Shown: positions 45,799 through 54,866, numbered from the stretch's first letter. The stretch: DNA of 64,000 bases from Paenibacillus andongensis (GCF_025369935.1 NZ_CP104467.1:5773001-5837000); one strand, 5' to 3'. The notes: a model not told the origin generated them from the letters alone. Numbers and translations: made by a program.

Positions 45799-46163
45799 AA
45801 GGACCTGTTCTCCAATCCCCTGATGAATTGTTTACTTCACCCTGATCGTAATGAAAATAGGATTTCATGTCAATATACATAACACTAAAAGCCCCATCTT
45901 TTAGAATAACAACCAATATATCACGTATTCTTTGTTTTAAACGATAAACAATAACGATCCCCACTCGCTTTTTTCATTATTTCTTTATAACATGTTATGT
46001 TTAATGACATCATTTTGATTTTGATGGTAAATGAGTTAAGCTGTTGATTACGGGAGCAAATGCCACAGGAACTAAATGAAAAATCTCCAATTATAAGTAA
46101 GGTTATGATAATCTAATTACGAGCGAAGATTTATCTGAAGCCCGAACAAGAGGAGCTGATCGA
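45799..46163. other. Divergent control region between gntR-type gene and rocF
   Basis: About 365 bases, AT-rich, no gene. It includes the perfect 12-base palindrome ATAACATGTTAT (45987-45998), a candidate operator for the divergent regulator, and the rocF ribosome site GAGGAG at about 46150. No arginine-repressor box was recognised. Confidence 0.5.
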
Positions 46164-47081
46164 ATGAGAACCAAACCGACAGTTGCAGCGATTACTGTGC
46201 CATTTGATCTTGGAGCAGGTCGACGCGGAGCGAGCAAAGGACCGAAAGCTATTTTACAAGCAGGATTAATTCGAGGTCTGCAGCAAATGGATATCACGAT
46301 CGATCATGTTGCTGATATCCGTCTGCCTGACGACACAGCGACTCCCTTAGCAGCTGAAGTTGATCAAACTAACCTCAAGTATTTGGCGGAGGTTACCCTA
46401 GTAAATACACTTCTTGCTAAGCAAGTCTCTCAGGTTGTGGAGCAAGGGCGCTTTCCTCTCGTCATTGGCGGTGATCATAGCATAGCTATCGGGACATTAG
46501 CCGGGTTATCCAGCCATTATCAGAACTTAGGCGTCATCTGGATCGATGCACATTCCGACTTAAATTCAGCCGATACAAGCCCATCCGGTAATATTCATGG
46601 GATGTCGTTAGCCGTCAGTCTAGGAATGGGGCATCCCTTATTAACCAGCATTATGGGCAATCATGACAAAGTAAAAGCGGAGAATATCGTCCTTATTGCA
46701 GCACGTTCTCTCGATGAAGGCGAGAAGAAACTTATTCGCTCTTTGGGGATCAAATGCTATACCATGTATGACATTGATCGCAAAGGGATGGCTTCCATTA
46801 TGCAAGATGCTATTGACTATATAAGCAGCAAAACAGACGGCGTACATGTTAGTTTTGACGTCGATTCTCTGGATCCGATTGAAGCACCTGGAACAGGCAC
46901 GATTGTAAAAGGTGGACTTCATTACCGCGAAGCTCATCTGGCCGTAGAAATGCTGCATGAAGCAGGCATTGTAACCTCAGCCGAATTCGTTGAGGTGAAT
47001 CCTCTTCTCGACGACAATAACAAAACATCCCACTTAGCCGTCGGCTTAATTAGCTCTTTGTTTGGCAAGCAGATTCTATAG
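46164..47081 (+). CDS. rocF: Arginase
   Basis: A 305-residue ureohydrolase, the usual arginase length, converting arginine to ornithine and urea. The binuclear manganese site is complete: GGDHSIAIG, IWIDAHSDLN and SFDVDSLDP. NIHGMSLAVSLG and the C-terminal SAEFVEVNPLLDDNNKT fit arginase rather than agmatinase. GAGGAG precedes the ATG. The ornithine produced could be used by ornithine aminotransferase encoded about 3.5 kb downstream. Confidence 0.94.
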   Translation: MRTKPTVAAITVPFDLGAGRRGASKGPKAILQAGLIRGLQQMDITIDHVADIRLPDDTATPLAAEVDQTNLKYLAEVTLVNTLLAKQVSQVVEQGRFPLVIGGDHSIAIGTLAGLSSHYQNLGVIWIDAHSDLNSADTSPSGNIHGMSLAVSLGMGHPLLTSIMGNHDKVKAENIVLIAARSLDEGEKKLIRSLGIKCYTMYDIDRKGMASIMQDAIDYISSKTDGVHVSFDVDSLDPIEAPGTGTIVKGGLHYREAHLAVEMLHEAGIVTSAEFVEVNPLLDDNNKTSHLAVGLISSLFGKQIL

Positions 47082-47361
47082 GTAGAAACCATTGCTAGAT
47101 GATTTGGTGCGGCGTGCCATGTCGAAAGAAGTAAGCGCGGAAAGCGCGCTCAATCTGCAAGCACGACTAAAAAAAGGTAAGCTTTGCTCCCCCAAACCCA
47201 AAATTCTTAGTGTGAACAAAACCCGTTACTCTCCGCTTAGCTGCGAGGATAACGGGTTATTTGCTTGTTACAGGCAGGAAATAAATGTAAGATAAAGACA
47301 TCATCTTGGGTGGGGCGGCATCACTCACTGCCAAATACATAGACCAAGTGCGGAGCCTACA
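47082..47361. other. Intergenic region after rocF
   Basis: A 67-codon open frame from a TTG at 47092 is present but runs through a hairpin AACCCGTTA (47219-47227)/TAACGGGTT (47250-47258), the probable rocF terminator, so it is not called as a gene. The T run after the hairpin is weak. Confidence 0.5.
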
Positions 47362-48069
47362 ATGAAAACCTTAAATCACTGGTACTTGCATCTCTTTCTG
47401 ATTTTGCTCTCACTTTCCACAGTAGGGATCTACTTTTTGTTCAAAAACCAAACCTACTTTGAATTTCTAGTTTGGAACTTATTCCTCGCTTGGATTCCGT
47501 ACATCCTTGCTGTATTAGCTCATTTTATACACACTCGTAGATCTATGATCTTGAAAAAAATCATATTAATCTTCGTCGGATTAGCTTGGTTGTTATTCCT
47601 GCCTAACTCTCCGTATGTCATAACGGATCTCATTCATTTAACGATTTTGAAGGACTCTTATGTACAAAAAGGAACGCTCTCCTTTACATACTGGTATGAT
47701 TTTTTCGTCATCTTCTTATTTGCATGGAACGGTCTATTGCTAGGATGCAGCTCCATGTACATGATTCAAAAGATATGGAAAGAGCGTTTCAATCCCTTTG
47801 TTTCATGGCTGATCATCACATTAACTGCGTTACTATGCGGGTACGGCATACTTTTAGGAAGAGAATATCGCTTAAACAGTTGGGACGCTTTGCTGAATAG
47901 CGGAATTTTGGAAATCTTGCGAGAAACTCTGCATCAAGAAGCCTTTGTCTTCTGCTTATTAGTCGGATTTGTTATCATGACGGTGTACGTAACCTTTTAT
48001 GTACTCGTAAATAGCATAAACGGCTCAAGACATTCAAGTCCTTACTCAGACCAAAAATCAAGGAGATGA
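47362..48069 (+). CDS. DUF1361 family membrane protein
   Basis: A 235-residue protein with about seven hydrophobic segments. LLFLPNSPYVITDLIHL after TM3 and GREYRLNSWD near residue 173 are hallmark motifs of the DUF1361 family, whose function is not known. The next gene's ATG overlaps its TGA, so the two are translationally coupled. No strong ribosome site is visible upstream of the ATG, which makes the exact start somewhat uncertain. Confidence 0.82.
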   Translation: MKTLNHWYLHLFLILLSLSTVGIYFLFKNQTYFEFLVWNLFLAWIPYILAVLAHFIHTRRSMILKKIILIFVGLAWLLFLPNSPYVITDLIHLTILKDSYVQKGTLSFTYWYDFFVIFLFAWNGLLLGCSSMYMIQKIWKERFNPFVSWLIITLTALLCGYGILLGREYRLNSWDALLNSGILEILRETLHQEAFVFCLLVGFVIMTVYVTFYVLVNSINGSRHSSPYSDQKSRR

Positions 48070-48455
48070 TTGCAATAACAACCGTTAAAGGTGTCACGCC
48101 CATTTTTAGAATGTTCGACGAGATGAAGGCAAAGGAATTCTACCTAGATTACTTGGGTTTTTCGTTAGAGTGGGAGCATCGATTTGAAAGTGATATGCCG
48201 CTTTACATGGAGGTCCGTTTAGTCGAATGTAAATTGCATCTTTCTGAGCATTATGGGGATTGCAGCCCGGGTGCAGCTGTTCGAATAGAAATCGTGGACA
48301 TCGTAGCATTCCATACGAATTTGAAAAATAAAAAATATACCTATTCTCGCCCCGGCATAGAGACCAGCCCATGGCATACCAGAGAAGTCTGTGTCACGGA
48401 TCCGTTCGGGAATAAGCTTACCTTTTATGAATCGTTGAACGACCATGTGGATTAA
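48066..48455 (+). CDS. VOC/glyoxalase-superfamily protein (bleomycin-resistance-like)
   Basis: A 129-residue protein with the paired beta-alpha-beta units of the vicinal oxygen chelate fold. The sequence TPIFRMFDEMKAKEFYLDYLGFSLEWEHRF and CKLHLSEHYGDCSPGAAVRIE fits small glyoxalase/bleomycin-binding-like proteins that appear widely in Bacillota. Function is probably sequestration or small-molecule chemistry, not determined. The ATG overlaps the preceding stop, and the AAGGAG site directly abuts this ATG with no spacer, which is odd. Confidence 0.82.
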   Translation: MIAITTVKGVTPIFRMFDEMKAKEFYLDYLGFSLEWEHRFESDMPLYMEVRLVECKLHLSEHYGDCSPGAAVRIEIVDIVAFHTNLKNKKYTYSRPGIETSPWHTREVCVTDPFGNKLTFYESLNDHVD

Positions 48456-48552
48456 GACGTCGCAGGCAGTATTACAGGAAGATTGATATAAAAAGTGCAG
48501 CTAATTTCATCCAGCCCCGCAGAAATTGTCTAGACGATTCTTTTCAAATCCT

Positions 48553-48592
48553 AAAAAACGCCCCCGACTCATCTACCGATGAGTCGGGGGCG
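48553..48592 (-). terminator. Terminator of aspA
   Basis: Perfect 14-base arms CGCCCCCGACTCAT (48559-48572) and the complement (48579-48592) are followed on the minus strand by TTTTTT, about 60 bases after the aspA stop. Confidence 0.88.
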
Positions 48593-48650
48593 TTCGATCT
48601 ATATGGGTATAGTCAACTGTCGTAGTCTACAAAGTCTTCTTCACCCAGCG

Positions 48651-50069
48651 CTAGTCGGCAGGCTGCAGCAATCTTTCACCAGCTATGCCCGGCGTGGTCA
48701 TCTGAATTGGATTGAGGATTTCTTCAATCTCCTCAGGTGTAAGCAGCCCGCGCTCTAGGATGAGTTCTTTGAGCGTCATGCCAGTGCGCACAGCTTCTTT
48801 CACTAATTGCGCGGCGACTTCGTAGCCGAGATGCGGGTTCAAAGCTGTGACGATGCCAAAACTTTGCTCGACATAAGAAGCACAGCGCTCGCGGTCGGCT
48901 TCCAAGCCCTCAATCGCAAAGCGCTCGAACACGTCAGCCGCGTTCCGCAGTATTTTCAGCGATTGTAGAAGGTTGAACGCAAGTACGGGTCCCATGACGT
49001 TAAGTTCGAATTGTCCTGCTTCGCAGGCTAGGCAAATCGTATGATCGTTGCCAATGACTTGGAACGCCACTTGATTCACAACCTCTGGCATAACGGGGTT
49101 TACTTTACCTGGCATAATGGAAGATCCCGGCTGTCTCGGCGGTAATTTCAGCTCCCCTAAGCCTACGCGAGGGCCTGAAGCCATTAATCGGATATCATTG
49201 CATATTTTCGAAAGGTTAACGGCGCATACTTTCAAGGATGCGGATAGCTCCGTGTAGGCATCCATGTTTTGAGTGCCGTCGACCAAATGTTCGGCTAGTT
49301 CAATAGGGATTCCCACCTGCCCTTTTAGATGAAACATTACGCGTTCCACATACTCAGGCTTCGCATTAAGCCCAGTTCCTACAGCAGTAGCCCCCATATT
49401 AACGGTCAAAAGCCCCTTCGAAGCATGACGGATACGATTGATATCACGCTGGATAACACGCGCATAAGCGCCGAATTCTTGGCCCATACGAATAGGAACA
49501 GCGTCTTGGAGATGTGTACGCCCCATTTTAATAACATCATCAAATTCCGTTTCTTTACGGGCAAAAGCACTTTGGAGTGAAGTCATAGTCTCGATCAATT
49601 GCTCAGATAAACGGTACGCGGCAATTTTGATGGCGGTAGGGATAACGTCGTTTGTGGATTGCGACATGTTGACATGATTGTTCGGATTACAATGGAAATA
49701 ATTGCCCTTTTCCTCGCCCAGCAGCTCCAACGTCCGATTAGCAAGCACTTCGTTCATGTTCATATTGATGGAGGTTCCCGCTCCGCCTTGAATAGAATCA
49801 ACAATAAATTCCTCAAGCAACTGACCTTGTCTCACTTCTTCGGCTGCTTTGACTAATTGTTCGCCGATTTTTTTGGGCAGCATATGTGTTTCCATATTCG
49901 CTAATGCAGCTGCTCTTTTTACTTCTGCCAAAGCTGTAATGAGCTCTGCGTGAATTTTCACTCCCGTAATTGGGAAATTCTCTAATGCACGCATGGTTTG
50001 AATGCCGTAATAAGCCTGGGATGGAACTTGTTTTTCACCTATAAAGTCTTTTTCAATGCGATGAGTCAT
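48651..50069 (-). CDS. aspA: Aspartate ammonia-lyase (aspartase)
   Basis: A 472-residue member of the fumarase/aspartase superfamily that deaminates L-aspartate to fumarate and ammonia. The superfamily signature GSSIMPGKVNPVMPE is at about residue 320. The aspartase-type N-terminus (MTHRIEKDFIGEKQVPSQAYYGIQT region), NMSQSTNDVIPTA and GRTHLQDAVPIRMGQEF support AspA over fumarase. The start could be the ATG at 50069 or at 50081; the latter sits directly against the ribosome site. Confidence 0.93.
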   Translation of the reverse strand: MTHRIEKDFIGEKQVPSQAYYGIQTMRALENFPITGVKIHAELITALAEVKRAAALANMETHMLPKKIGEQLVKAAEEVRQGQLLEEFIVDSIQGGAGTSINMNMNEVLANRTLELLGEEKGNYFHCNPNNHVNMSQSTNDVIPTAIKIAAYRLSEQLIETMTSLQSAFARKETEFDDVIKMGRTHLQDAVPIRMGQEFGAYARVIQRDINRIRHASKGLLTVNMGATAVGTGLNAKPEYVERVMFHLKGQVGIPIELAEHLVDGTQNMDAYTELSASLKVCAVNLSKICNDIRLMASGPRVGLGELKLPPRQPGSSIMPGKVNPVMPEVVNQVAFQVIGNDHTICLACEAGQFELNVMGPVLAFNLLQSLKILRNAADVFERFAIEGLEADRERCASYVEQSFGIVTALNPHLGYEVAAQLVKEAVRTGMTLKELILERGLLTPEEIEEILNPIQMTTPGIAGERLLQPAD

Positions 50070-50566
50070 CGTAGACACCATTCCTTTTTTCTACAAAGTA
50101 TACTGCTCGACGTTGCGAAGTAGGTGTTCCGAAAATTCTTCTAACTCTCTGCCTCTAGATCAATTGAACGCTGTGCATGGCCACATAAGCGCTCATCTGA
50201 AGAATTCGCGACTGCTTTCAAGAATCCTGCAATATCTGACACGTTCTGTAATATTTTTTTTGACCACCGATCAAATTTGACCGCTTCTAATAATATTTCC
50301 TATTTTGACAATTCAAGTCTTCATATCCTTGCAACAATTCACACGGATTTGCACATAATGATTGAACTGACCTACTTTGTTAAGACTTGTATCACTGTCT
50401 AAAGCTATGTATTTATATATGCTTGGAGCAGCACAAACGCAAAGGGGATTTACCATGAGTTGACGAATACAATGGATTAAACAAGCTCGCTCTGTGAGAC
50501 AATTAGAAAGATACAGTTAATGCCGGCGAGATTGGCTTACAAGCTGCACGTCAGGGAGGAATACTT
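50070..50566. other. Divergent region between aspA and rocD
   Basis: About 500 bases without a real gene. A two-codon frame (ATG AGT TGA, 50455-50463) follows an AAAGGGG site, and the rocD site GGGAGG is at about 50553. Two GG-N10-GC matches to sigma-54 promoters (50178-50192 and 50533-50547) are too weak or badly placed to call. Confidence 0.45.
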
Positions 50567-51766
50567 ATGGATACGTCGAGTTCGATGATTATTGAAAAAA
50601 CGGAAAAATACGGGGCTCGCAATTATCATCCGCTGCCTATCGTGATATCGAGAGCGGAAGGCGTATGGGTCGAGGATCCGGAAGGCCACCGCTACATGGA
50701 TATGCTTAGCGCTTACTCCGCCTTAAATCAAGGTCATCGTCATCCTCACATTCTGAGAGCGCTTCATGAGCAAGCCGAGAAAGTTACACTGACGTCTAGA
50801 GCTTTCCATAGCGAGACATTAGGTTCGTTTTATGAAAAATTAGCGAATTACACGGGTAAGCCGATGATTTTACCGATGAATACCGGGGCTGAAGCGGTCG
50901 AAACCGCTGTAAAGGCTATTCGTCGTTGGGGCTACGAAGTGAAAGGAATCCCCGCCGATCAAGCGGAAATTATCGTCTGCGAAGGAAATTTCCACGGTCG
51001 GACGGTGACGATCACTTCCTTCTCATCGTCGCCGGAATATAAGCGTGGTTTCGGGCCTTTTACGCCAGGGTTTCGCATTATACCCTACGGGGATGCGGCG
51101 GCGCTGCGTGAGGCCATCGGGCCGAATACGGCGGGCTTCCTGTTCGAGCCTATTCAAGGCGAGGCTGGCATTGTGATTCCGCAGCCCGGTTACCTGCGGG
51201 AATGTTATGAGCTATGTCAGGCGAATAACGTGTTGTTCGTCGCGGACGAAATCCAGACGGGATTCGGCCGTACGGGTCGCCGCTTCGCCTGCGACTGGGA
51301 AGGCGTTACGCCGAACCTGTACATCATGGGCAAAGCCCTCGGCGGCGGCGTGTTCCCGATCTCGGCGGTCGCCGGTGATCGAGAGGTTCTTGATGTTTTC
51401 GAGCCGGGCTCCCACGGCTCGACGTTCGGGGGTAATCCGCTCGGCTGCGCCGTCGCGATCGCGGCGCTGGAGGTCACCCTGAACGAGCGGCTCGCAGAGC
51501 GCTCGGATGAGCTTGGCGCTTATTTCCTGAAGCGGCTTCAGGAAATTCAATCTCCGCAGATTACGGAGATTCGCGGCCGTGGGCTGTTCATCGGTATTGA
51601 CCTTAAGGTTTCAGCTCGTCCGTTCTGTGAAGAGCTGAAAGCGAATGGTCTACTGTGTAAGGAGACACACGAGCACATAATACGCTTGGCTCCGCCTCTT
51701 ACCATTACAAAGGAAGAGCTCGATTGGGCTTGGCAGCAAGTAAATGACGTGCTGAGTGAAGCTTAG
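50567..51766 (+). CDS. rocD: Ornithine aminotransferase
   Basis: A 399-residue PLP enzyme converting ornithine and 2-oxoglutarate to glutamate semialdehyde and glutamate. Family motifs are EKYGARNYHPLPIVISRAEG at the N-terminus, NTGAEAVETAVKAIRRWGY, GNFHGRT, DEIQTGFGRTG, and the PLP lysine in IMGKALGGG. Length fits RocD rather than N-acetylornithine aminotransferase. AGGAGG precedes the ATG. The segment from about 51060 to 51480 is clearly GC-richer than its surroundings. It works with arginase (rocF) nearby. Confidence 0.94.
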   Translation: MDTSSSMIIEKTEKYGARNYHPLPIVISRAEGVWVEDPEGHRYMDMLSAYSALNQGHRHPHILRALHEQAEKVTLTSRAFHSETLGSFYEKLANYTGKPMILPMNTGAEAVETAVKAIRRWGYEVKGIPADQAEIIVCEGNFHGRTVTITSFSSSPEYKRGFGPFTPGFRIIPYGDAAALREAIGPNTAGFLFEPIQGEAGIVIPQPGYLRECYELCQANNVLFVADEIQTGFGRTGRRFACDWEGVTPNLYIMGKALGGGVFPISAVAGDREVLDVFEPGSHGSTFGGNPLGCAVAIAALEVTLNERLAERSDELGAYFLKRLQEIQSPQITEIRGRGLFIGIDLKVSARPFCEELKANGLLCKETHEHIIRLAPPLTITKEELDWAWQQVNDVLSEA

Positions 51767-51780
51767 CACTTAAGTATAAT

Positions 51781-51820
51781 AGCCCTCTAGCTTTTGTTGA
51801 AGCTGGAGGGCTTTGTTTTA
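51781..51820 (+). terminator. Terminator of rocD
   Basis: AGCCCTCTAGCTT (51781-51793) pairs with AAGCTGGAGGGCT (51800-51812) with one mismatch, followed by TTGTTTTA. Confidence 0.85.
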
Positions 51821-51922
51821 ATTTGTTTTAGAAGTTTTTCATCGTTATCAAGCCACTTCTGCGCGCCTCCACCACTTTAGCGATAAACAACATCGTTACA
51901 GCACCCGACTATTCTACTCTAT

Positions 51923-52624
51923 CTATTCTTTTACAAAAATAAGCGTCCCAAATCGATGCGGCATATGGAAATCAACTTTACCTGTTGGTGACCACGCCCA
52001 ATAATGTCTATTCCCTTCTAGGTCATCATCAATCCGATATAAATTCCAACGCCACTCAGCGCCATGCTGAGGTGTCCGGTCTTCCCCACGCTTTTGCATC
52101 TGCTCTTGCTTTTGCTCATCCTCTTGCACTTGCTCTTGCTCTCTCTCTCGCCCCTGCCCCGACTCCCAATCCAAATCAACAAAAGGAATCCGCAGCTCAT
52201 AAATCCTCCACCCATCGTCCCTATCCGAGACATGGGTATTCATTCCCTTAGCATCCCATGCAACATCTACCTCTTTATTCCCACCCTTATAATGGATCAA
52301 AGCATCGAATACGACGTTTCGTGGACTCACTTCGAACTCGTAATAAACCGCTCCGGTACCGCTTTTATCGAGAAACACCTCAACCACATCTTCCAAATAA
52401 ATAGGATCATCTCGCCGCTCCATCGTTGCCACGACGTGATCATCCTCACATTCGAATCTTATATGCAGAGCATCAGCTGTCCAACATGCGCGAAAGCTAG
52501 TCTTGAGCCGAGGCATCTCACCCGTGACAACTTCCCTTAAATCATTGCCTATTATTTCTTCCCAATTCACAATTCCGTTCTCTGCCTCTACATAGCGACA
52601 TTCATATCTCATCCGATCTGTCAT
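51923..52624 (-). CDS. Carbohydrate-binding family 9-like protein with a Q/E-rich insertion
   Basis: A 233-residue protein without a signal peptide. It has a CBM9-type beta-sandwich (ALHIRFECEDDHVVATMERRDDPIYLEDVVEVFLD, YYEFEVSPRNVVFDA, YRIDDDLEGNRHYWAWSPTGKVDFHMPHRFG). Residues about 155-188 are a low-complexity Gln/Glu/Arg insert encoded by a degenerate TGCTCT hexanucleotide repeat; it falls between two conserved strands and looks recently expanded. It is nine bases after a DUF2663 gene. A ligand cannot be assigned; absence of a signal peptide argues for a cytoplasmic role. Confidence 0.83.
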   Translation of the reverse strand: MTDRMRYECRYVEAENGIVNWEEIIGNDLREVVTGEMPRLKTSFRACWTADALHIRFECEDDHVVATMERRDDPIYLEDVVEVFLDKSGTGAVYYEFEVSPRNVVFDALIHYKGGNKEVDVAWDAKGMNTHVSDRDDGWRIYELRIPFVDLDWESGQGREREQEQVQEDEQKQEQMQKRGEDRTPQHGAEWRWNLYRIDDDLEGNRHYWAWSPTGKVDFHMPHRFGTLIFVKE

Positions 52625-52633
52625 CCTCGCTCC

Positions 52634-53080
52634 CTACTTACTCTTATATACAATATTAATATCATATTCGTTATCTAGAAAGCTAGAAATTTGATCCCGA
52701 GATTCCGACTTCACGTCCTTTAACCAGGAAGCGTCAAACTTCTCGATGACTTCTATTCTTAAATTCTCGTATTTTGTCTTCGCTTTTTCAATCCTAGACA
52801 CACGATTTTGTGTAAATAGGAACAATGATATACAAACCAGAAGCGAACCTGATAGAAGCTTATTAGAAATAAGCAAATCGAGGATGGCTAATGCATTGCC
52901 GCCTGAAACTACTATTACTTTTCTATAGAAAGAGATAATAAAATAAAGAATCAAACCACCTGTTAGAATGGCGAATAAAGGTTGTGTATTTTTGAGCTTG
53001 TCCCATTCTTGTTTTCTATCCCGAAGTTTGTGTAGGATCTTGGTCGCATCGTCACTTAGATTAAGTTCAGGCCATTGCAT
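52634..53080 (-). CDS. DUF2663 (YpbF-like) membrane protein
   Basis: A 148-residue protein. The N-terminal helical region is charged (LHKLRDRKQEWDKLK). Two hydrophobic segments are at about residues 35-53 and 73-90, and a charged C-terminal region ends in DNEYDINIVYKSK. The closing motif and layout match B. subtilis YpbF, a DUF2663 protein of unknown function. GGGGGAG precedes the ATG. It is upstream of and probably co-transcribed with the CBM9-like gene. Confidence 0.75.
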   Translation of the reverse strand: MQWPELNLSDDATKILHKLRDRKQEWDKLKNTQPLFAILTGGLILYFIISFYRKVIVVSGGNALAILDLLISNKLLSGSLLVCISLFLFTQNRVSRIEKAKTKYENLRIEVIEKFDASWLKDVKSESRDQISSFLDNEYDINIVYKSK

Positions 53081-53132
53081 GAAGCACTCCCCCTCTCTAC
53101 CATCTTATGCTTGGACACGGCTATTCTTTCCA

Positions 53133-53188
53133 TAAAAAAAAGACCATCAGCATCTCTCTTCAAGCTTGGCTGAAGATGCTTTTGGTCT
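53133..53188 (-). terminator. Terminator of ydjO
   Basis: AGACCATCAGCATCT (53141-53155) pairs imperfectly with AGATGCTTTTGGTCT (53174-53188), followed on the minus strand by eight T. Confidence 0.85.
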
Positions 53189-53210
53189 ATGATTTGTCTT
53201 TTGAAATTTA

Positions 53211-53444
53211 CTAGAATCGTTTTTTCCCAACTAAAAACTTTTTATTTCCTTTTTTAGCTGTCACAGGCACATGCTTATAGCTGCGCACCATCGGATTTTT
53301 ACATAATGGACAAGTTGGTAAAGCTTCCGTAACGAATTCTTTGCGAACCCATGCTTTACAATCTGTCTCTTTACATTTCCAAATTTCAATCTGTTCGACT
53401 TCTGGCTTGTGATCTTCGGTCACGGTACTCGTTGGTGTAGACAT
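53211..53444 (-). CDS. ydjO: Cold-inducible YdjO-family zinc-ribbon protein
   Basis: A 77-residue protein with four cysteines in two pairs (WKCKETDC and PTCPLC), a zinc-ribbon pattern, and the family line CKAWVRKEF...NPMVRSYK. The YdjO family was named after a cold-inducible B. subtilis protein; its molecular role is unknown. A basic C-terminal tail (KKGNKKFLVGKKRF) suggests nucleic-acid contact. GGGAG precedes the ATG; a strong terminator follows. Confidence 0.85.
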   Translation of the reverse strand: MSTPTSTVTEDHKPEVEQIEIWKCKETDCKAWVRKEFVTEALPTCPLCKNPMVRSYKHVPVTAKKGNKKFLVGKKRF

Positions 53445-53600
53445 TTCAATATGTGCTCCCTGCTTCGTAGATTAGACTACTTATTATTATACAGATCAGA
53501 TCGAATATCAAGTCTTTCCCGTGTTCAAAATTATTTACCAGTGGTAGAATGGATGAGGCGGTTACAATTTAGACACAGAATACAAAGGCAGGAATCATTA

Positions 53601-54866
53601 ATGATAAACTTATTACGTGAATGGAAGTCACAATTTCATGGCTATAGCCGAAATATTTTGCTCTTCTTTTGGTTTAATTTTGTATGGAACTTAGGTTTAG
53701 GTATGTTTGGGCTCGTCTATAACCTTTATGTCAGAAGTCTTGGCTATGACCAAACGACGGTTGGCAGCATGGTTGGCATGGCGTCACTGGCAGCGGCCAT
53801 TATTCTAATTCCCGCCGGTCTAATGAATGATCGTTTCGGACCTAAGCGCGTCATTACATTTGGTCTCATTTTTACCATCGTAGCACTGACGGCTCGCTCT
53901 CTTATTGAAGTCAAAGAGGGTATGCTCGTTTCGTCCTTCTTGGGCGGTATGGCCCTTGCTGTTGTTTCCGCAACTATTCTACCTTTTATGGCCAACAACT
54001 CTACCCCTCAGCAGCGCGTTCACCTGTTCAGCTTTAACATGGCTCTTGTCATGTTAGCGAATGTAGTTGGTATTGCACTGGGTGGCGTTCTTAGTGACTT
54101 ATTTCAATTCATGATTGGTTTAGACGAAATTCGTAGCTTGCGATTTACCCTATTGATTGGAGTCGGTATCGCAGCACTTGGCTTTATACCTATCGCTTTT
54201 TTTGAGAAAAGTGAGCAAGAAATACAACCCCGTAGCGAATCACTAAAGTGGAAGCAAGTGTGGAGCGTACATAAACCATCCTTACAGGTTATTGGTATTT
54301 TTTGTTTATTAGGCTTGTTATCATCCATGGGTGGGGGCATGATTGTCCCCTATTTGAATGTGTATTTTGAAGATCGTTTTGACGCTTCGAAATCCGCCAT
54401 TGGTATCGTTGTAGCTTTAGGTCAAGCCGCAACAGCGATTGCTTTTCTCATTGGACCCATGATTGTAAAGAGATTCGGAGAAGTTAAATCTGTCGTATAC
54501 CTGCAGCTATGTTCCATTCCATTTCTCCTCCTAACCGCTTTTTCTGCTAACTTTTACTTATCATCGGGTGGGTACTTGTTCCGGCAAGCCTTAATGAACG
54601 CCGCTAATCCATTTTATAATTCGATCAAAATGAGCTACGTCAACCGATCGCTCCGGGGATTAGCGTCCAGTTCAGGGGAAGCTGTTTTTCATCTCGGTTG
54701 GTTCCTTGCTTCACCAATAAGTACGGGCCTTGTTTTCCGCTATGGCTCTTACTACGGGTACGCGTATGCTTTCTGCATCACAGCTGTAGTCTACACAGTA
54801 ATCTCCTATTTATTCTACTTTTTTTTCGGGAAAAATCGGTTTAAACCCGTTGATGAATCATCCTAA
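53601..54866 (+). CDS. MFS transporter of unknown substrate
   Basis: A 421-residue protein with about twelve hydrophobic segments. Motif A is GLMNDRFGPKRVI after TM2. The start is the ATG at 53601, seven bases after GCAGGA; the frame extends upstream to 53409 but overlaps ydjO and its promoter region. No motif defines the substrate. Its stop lies 122 bases upstream of the membrane AraC regulator gene; a hairpin at 54877-54906 without a T run may separate them. Confidence 0.82.
   Translation: MINLLREWKSQFHGYSRNILLFFWFNFVWNLGLGMFGLVYNLYVRSLGYDQTTVGSMVGMASLAAAIILIPAGLMNDRFGPKRVITFGLIFTIVALTARSLIEVKEGMLVSSFLGGMALAVVSATILPFMANNSTPQQRVHLFSFNMALVMLANVVGIALGGVLSDLFQFMIGLDEIRSLRFTLLIGVGIAALGFIPIAFFEKSEQEIQPRSESLKWKQVWSVHKPSLQVIGIFCLLGLLSSMGGGMIVPYLNVYFEDRFDASKSAIGIVVALGQAATAIAFLIGPMIVKRFGEVKSVVYLQLCSIPFLLLTAFSANFYLSSGGYLFRQALMNAANPFYNSIKMSYVNRSLRGLASSSGEAVFHLGWFLASPISTGLVFRYGSYYGYAYAFCITAVVYTVISYLFYFFFGKNRFKPVDESS

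Noticed and set aside
47092..47295. 67-codon open frame after rocF
   Set aside because: Weak ribosome site, and the frame runs through the probable rocF terminator hairpin; no recognisable protein.
50533..50547. Sigma-54 promoter before rocD (GG-N10-GC)
   Set aside because: Transcription would start at or inside the rocD ribosome site, and the -12/-24 match is poor otherwise. The second match at 50178-50192 is far upstream and equally weak.
52064..52540. 158-codon plus-strand frame with a Leu-rich segment
   Set aside because: It is the complement of the Q/E repeat in the CBM9-like gene; the Leu run is a by-product of the TGCTCT repeat.
53409..53600. N-terminal extension of the second MFS transporter
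   Set aside because: The extension overlaps ydjO on the other strand, has a non-membrane basic composition and lacks a ribosome site; the ATG at 53601 has one.
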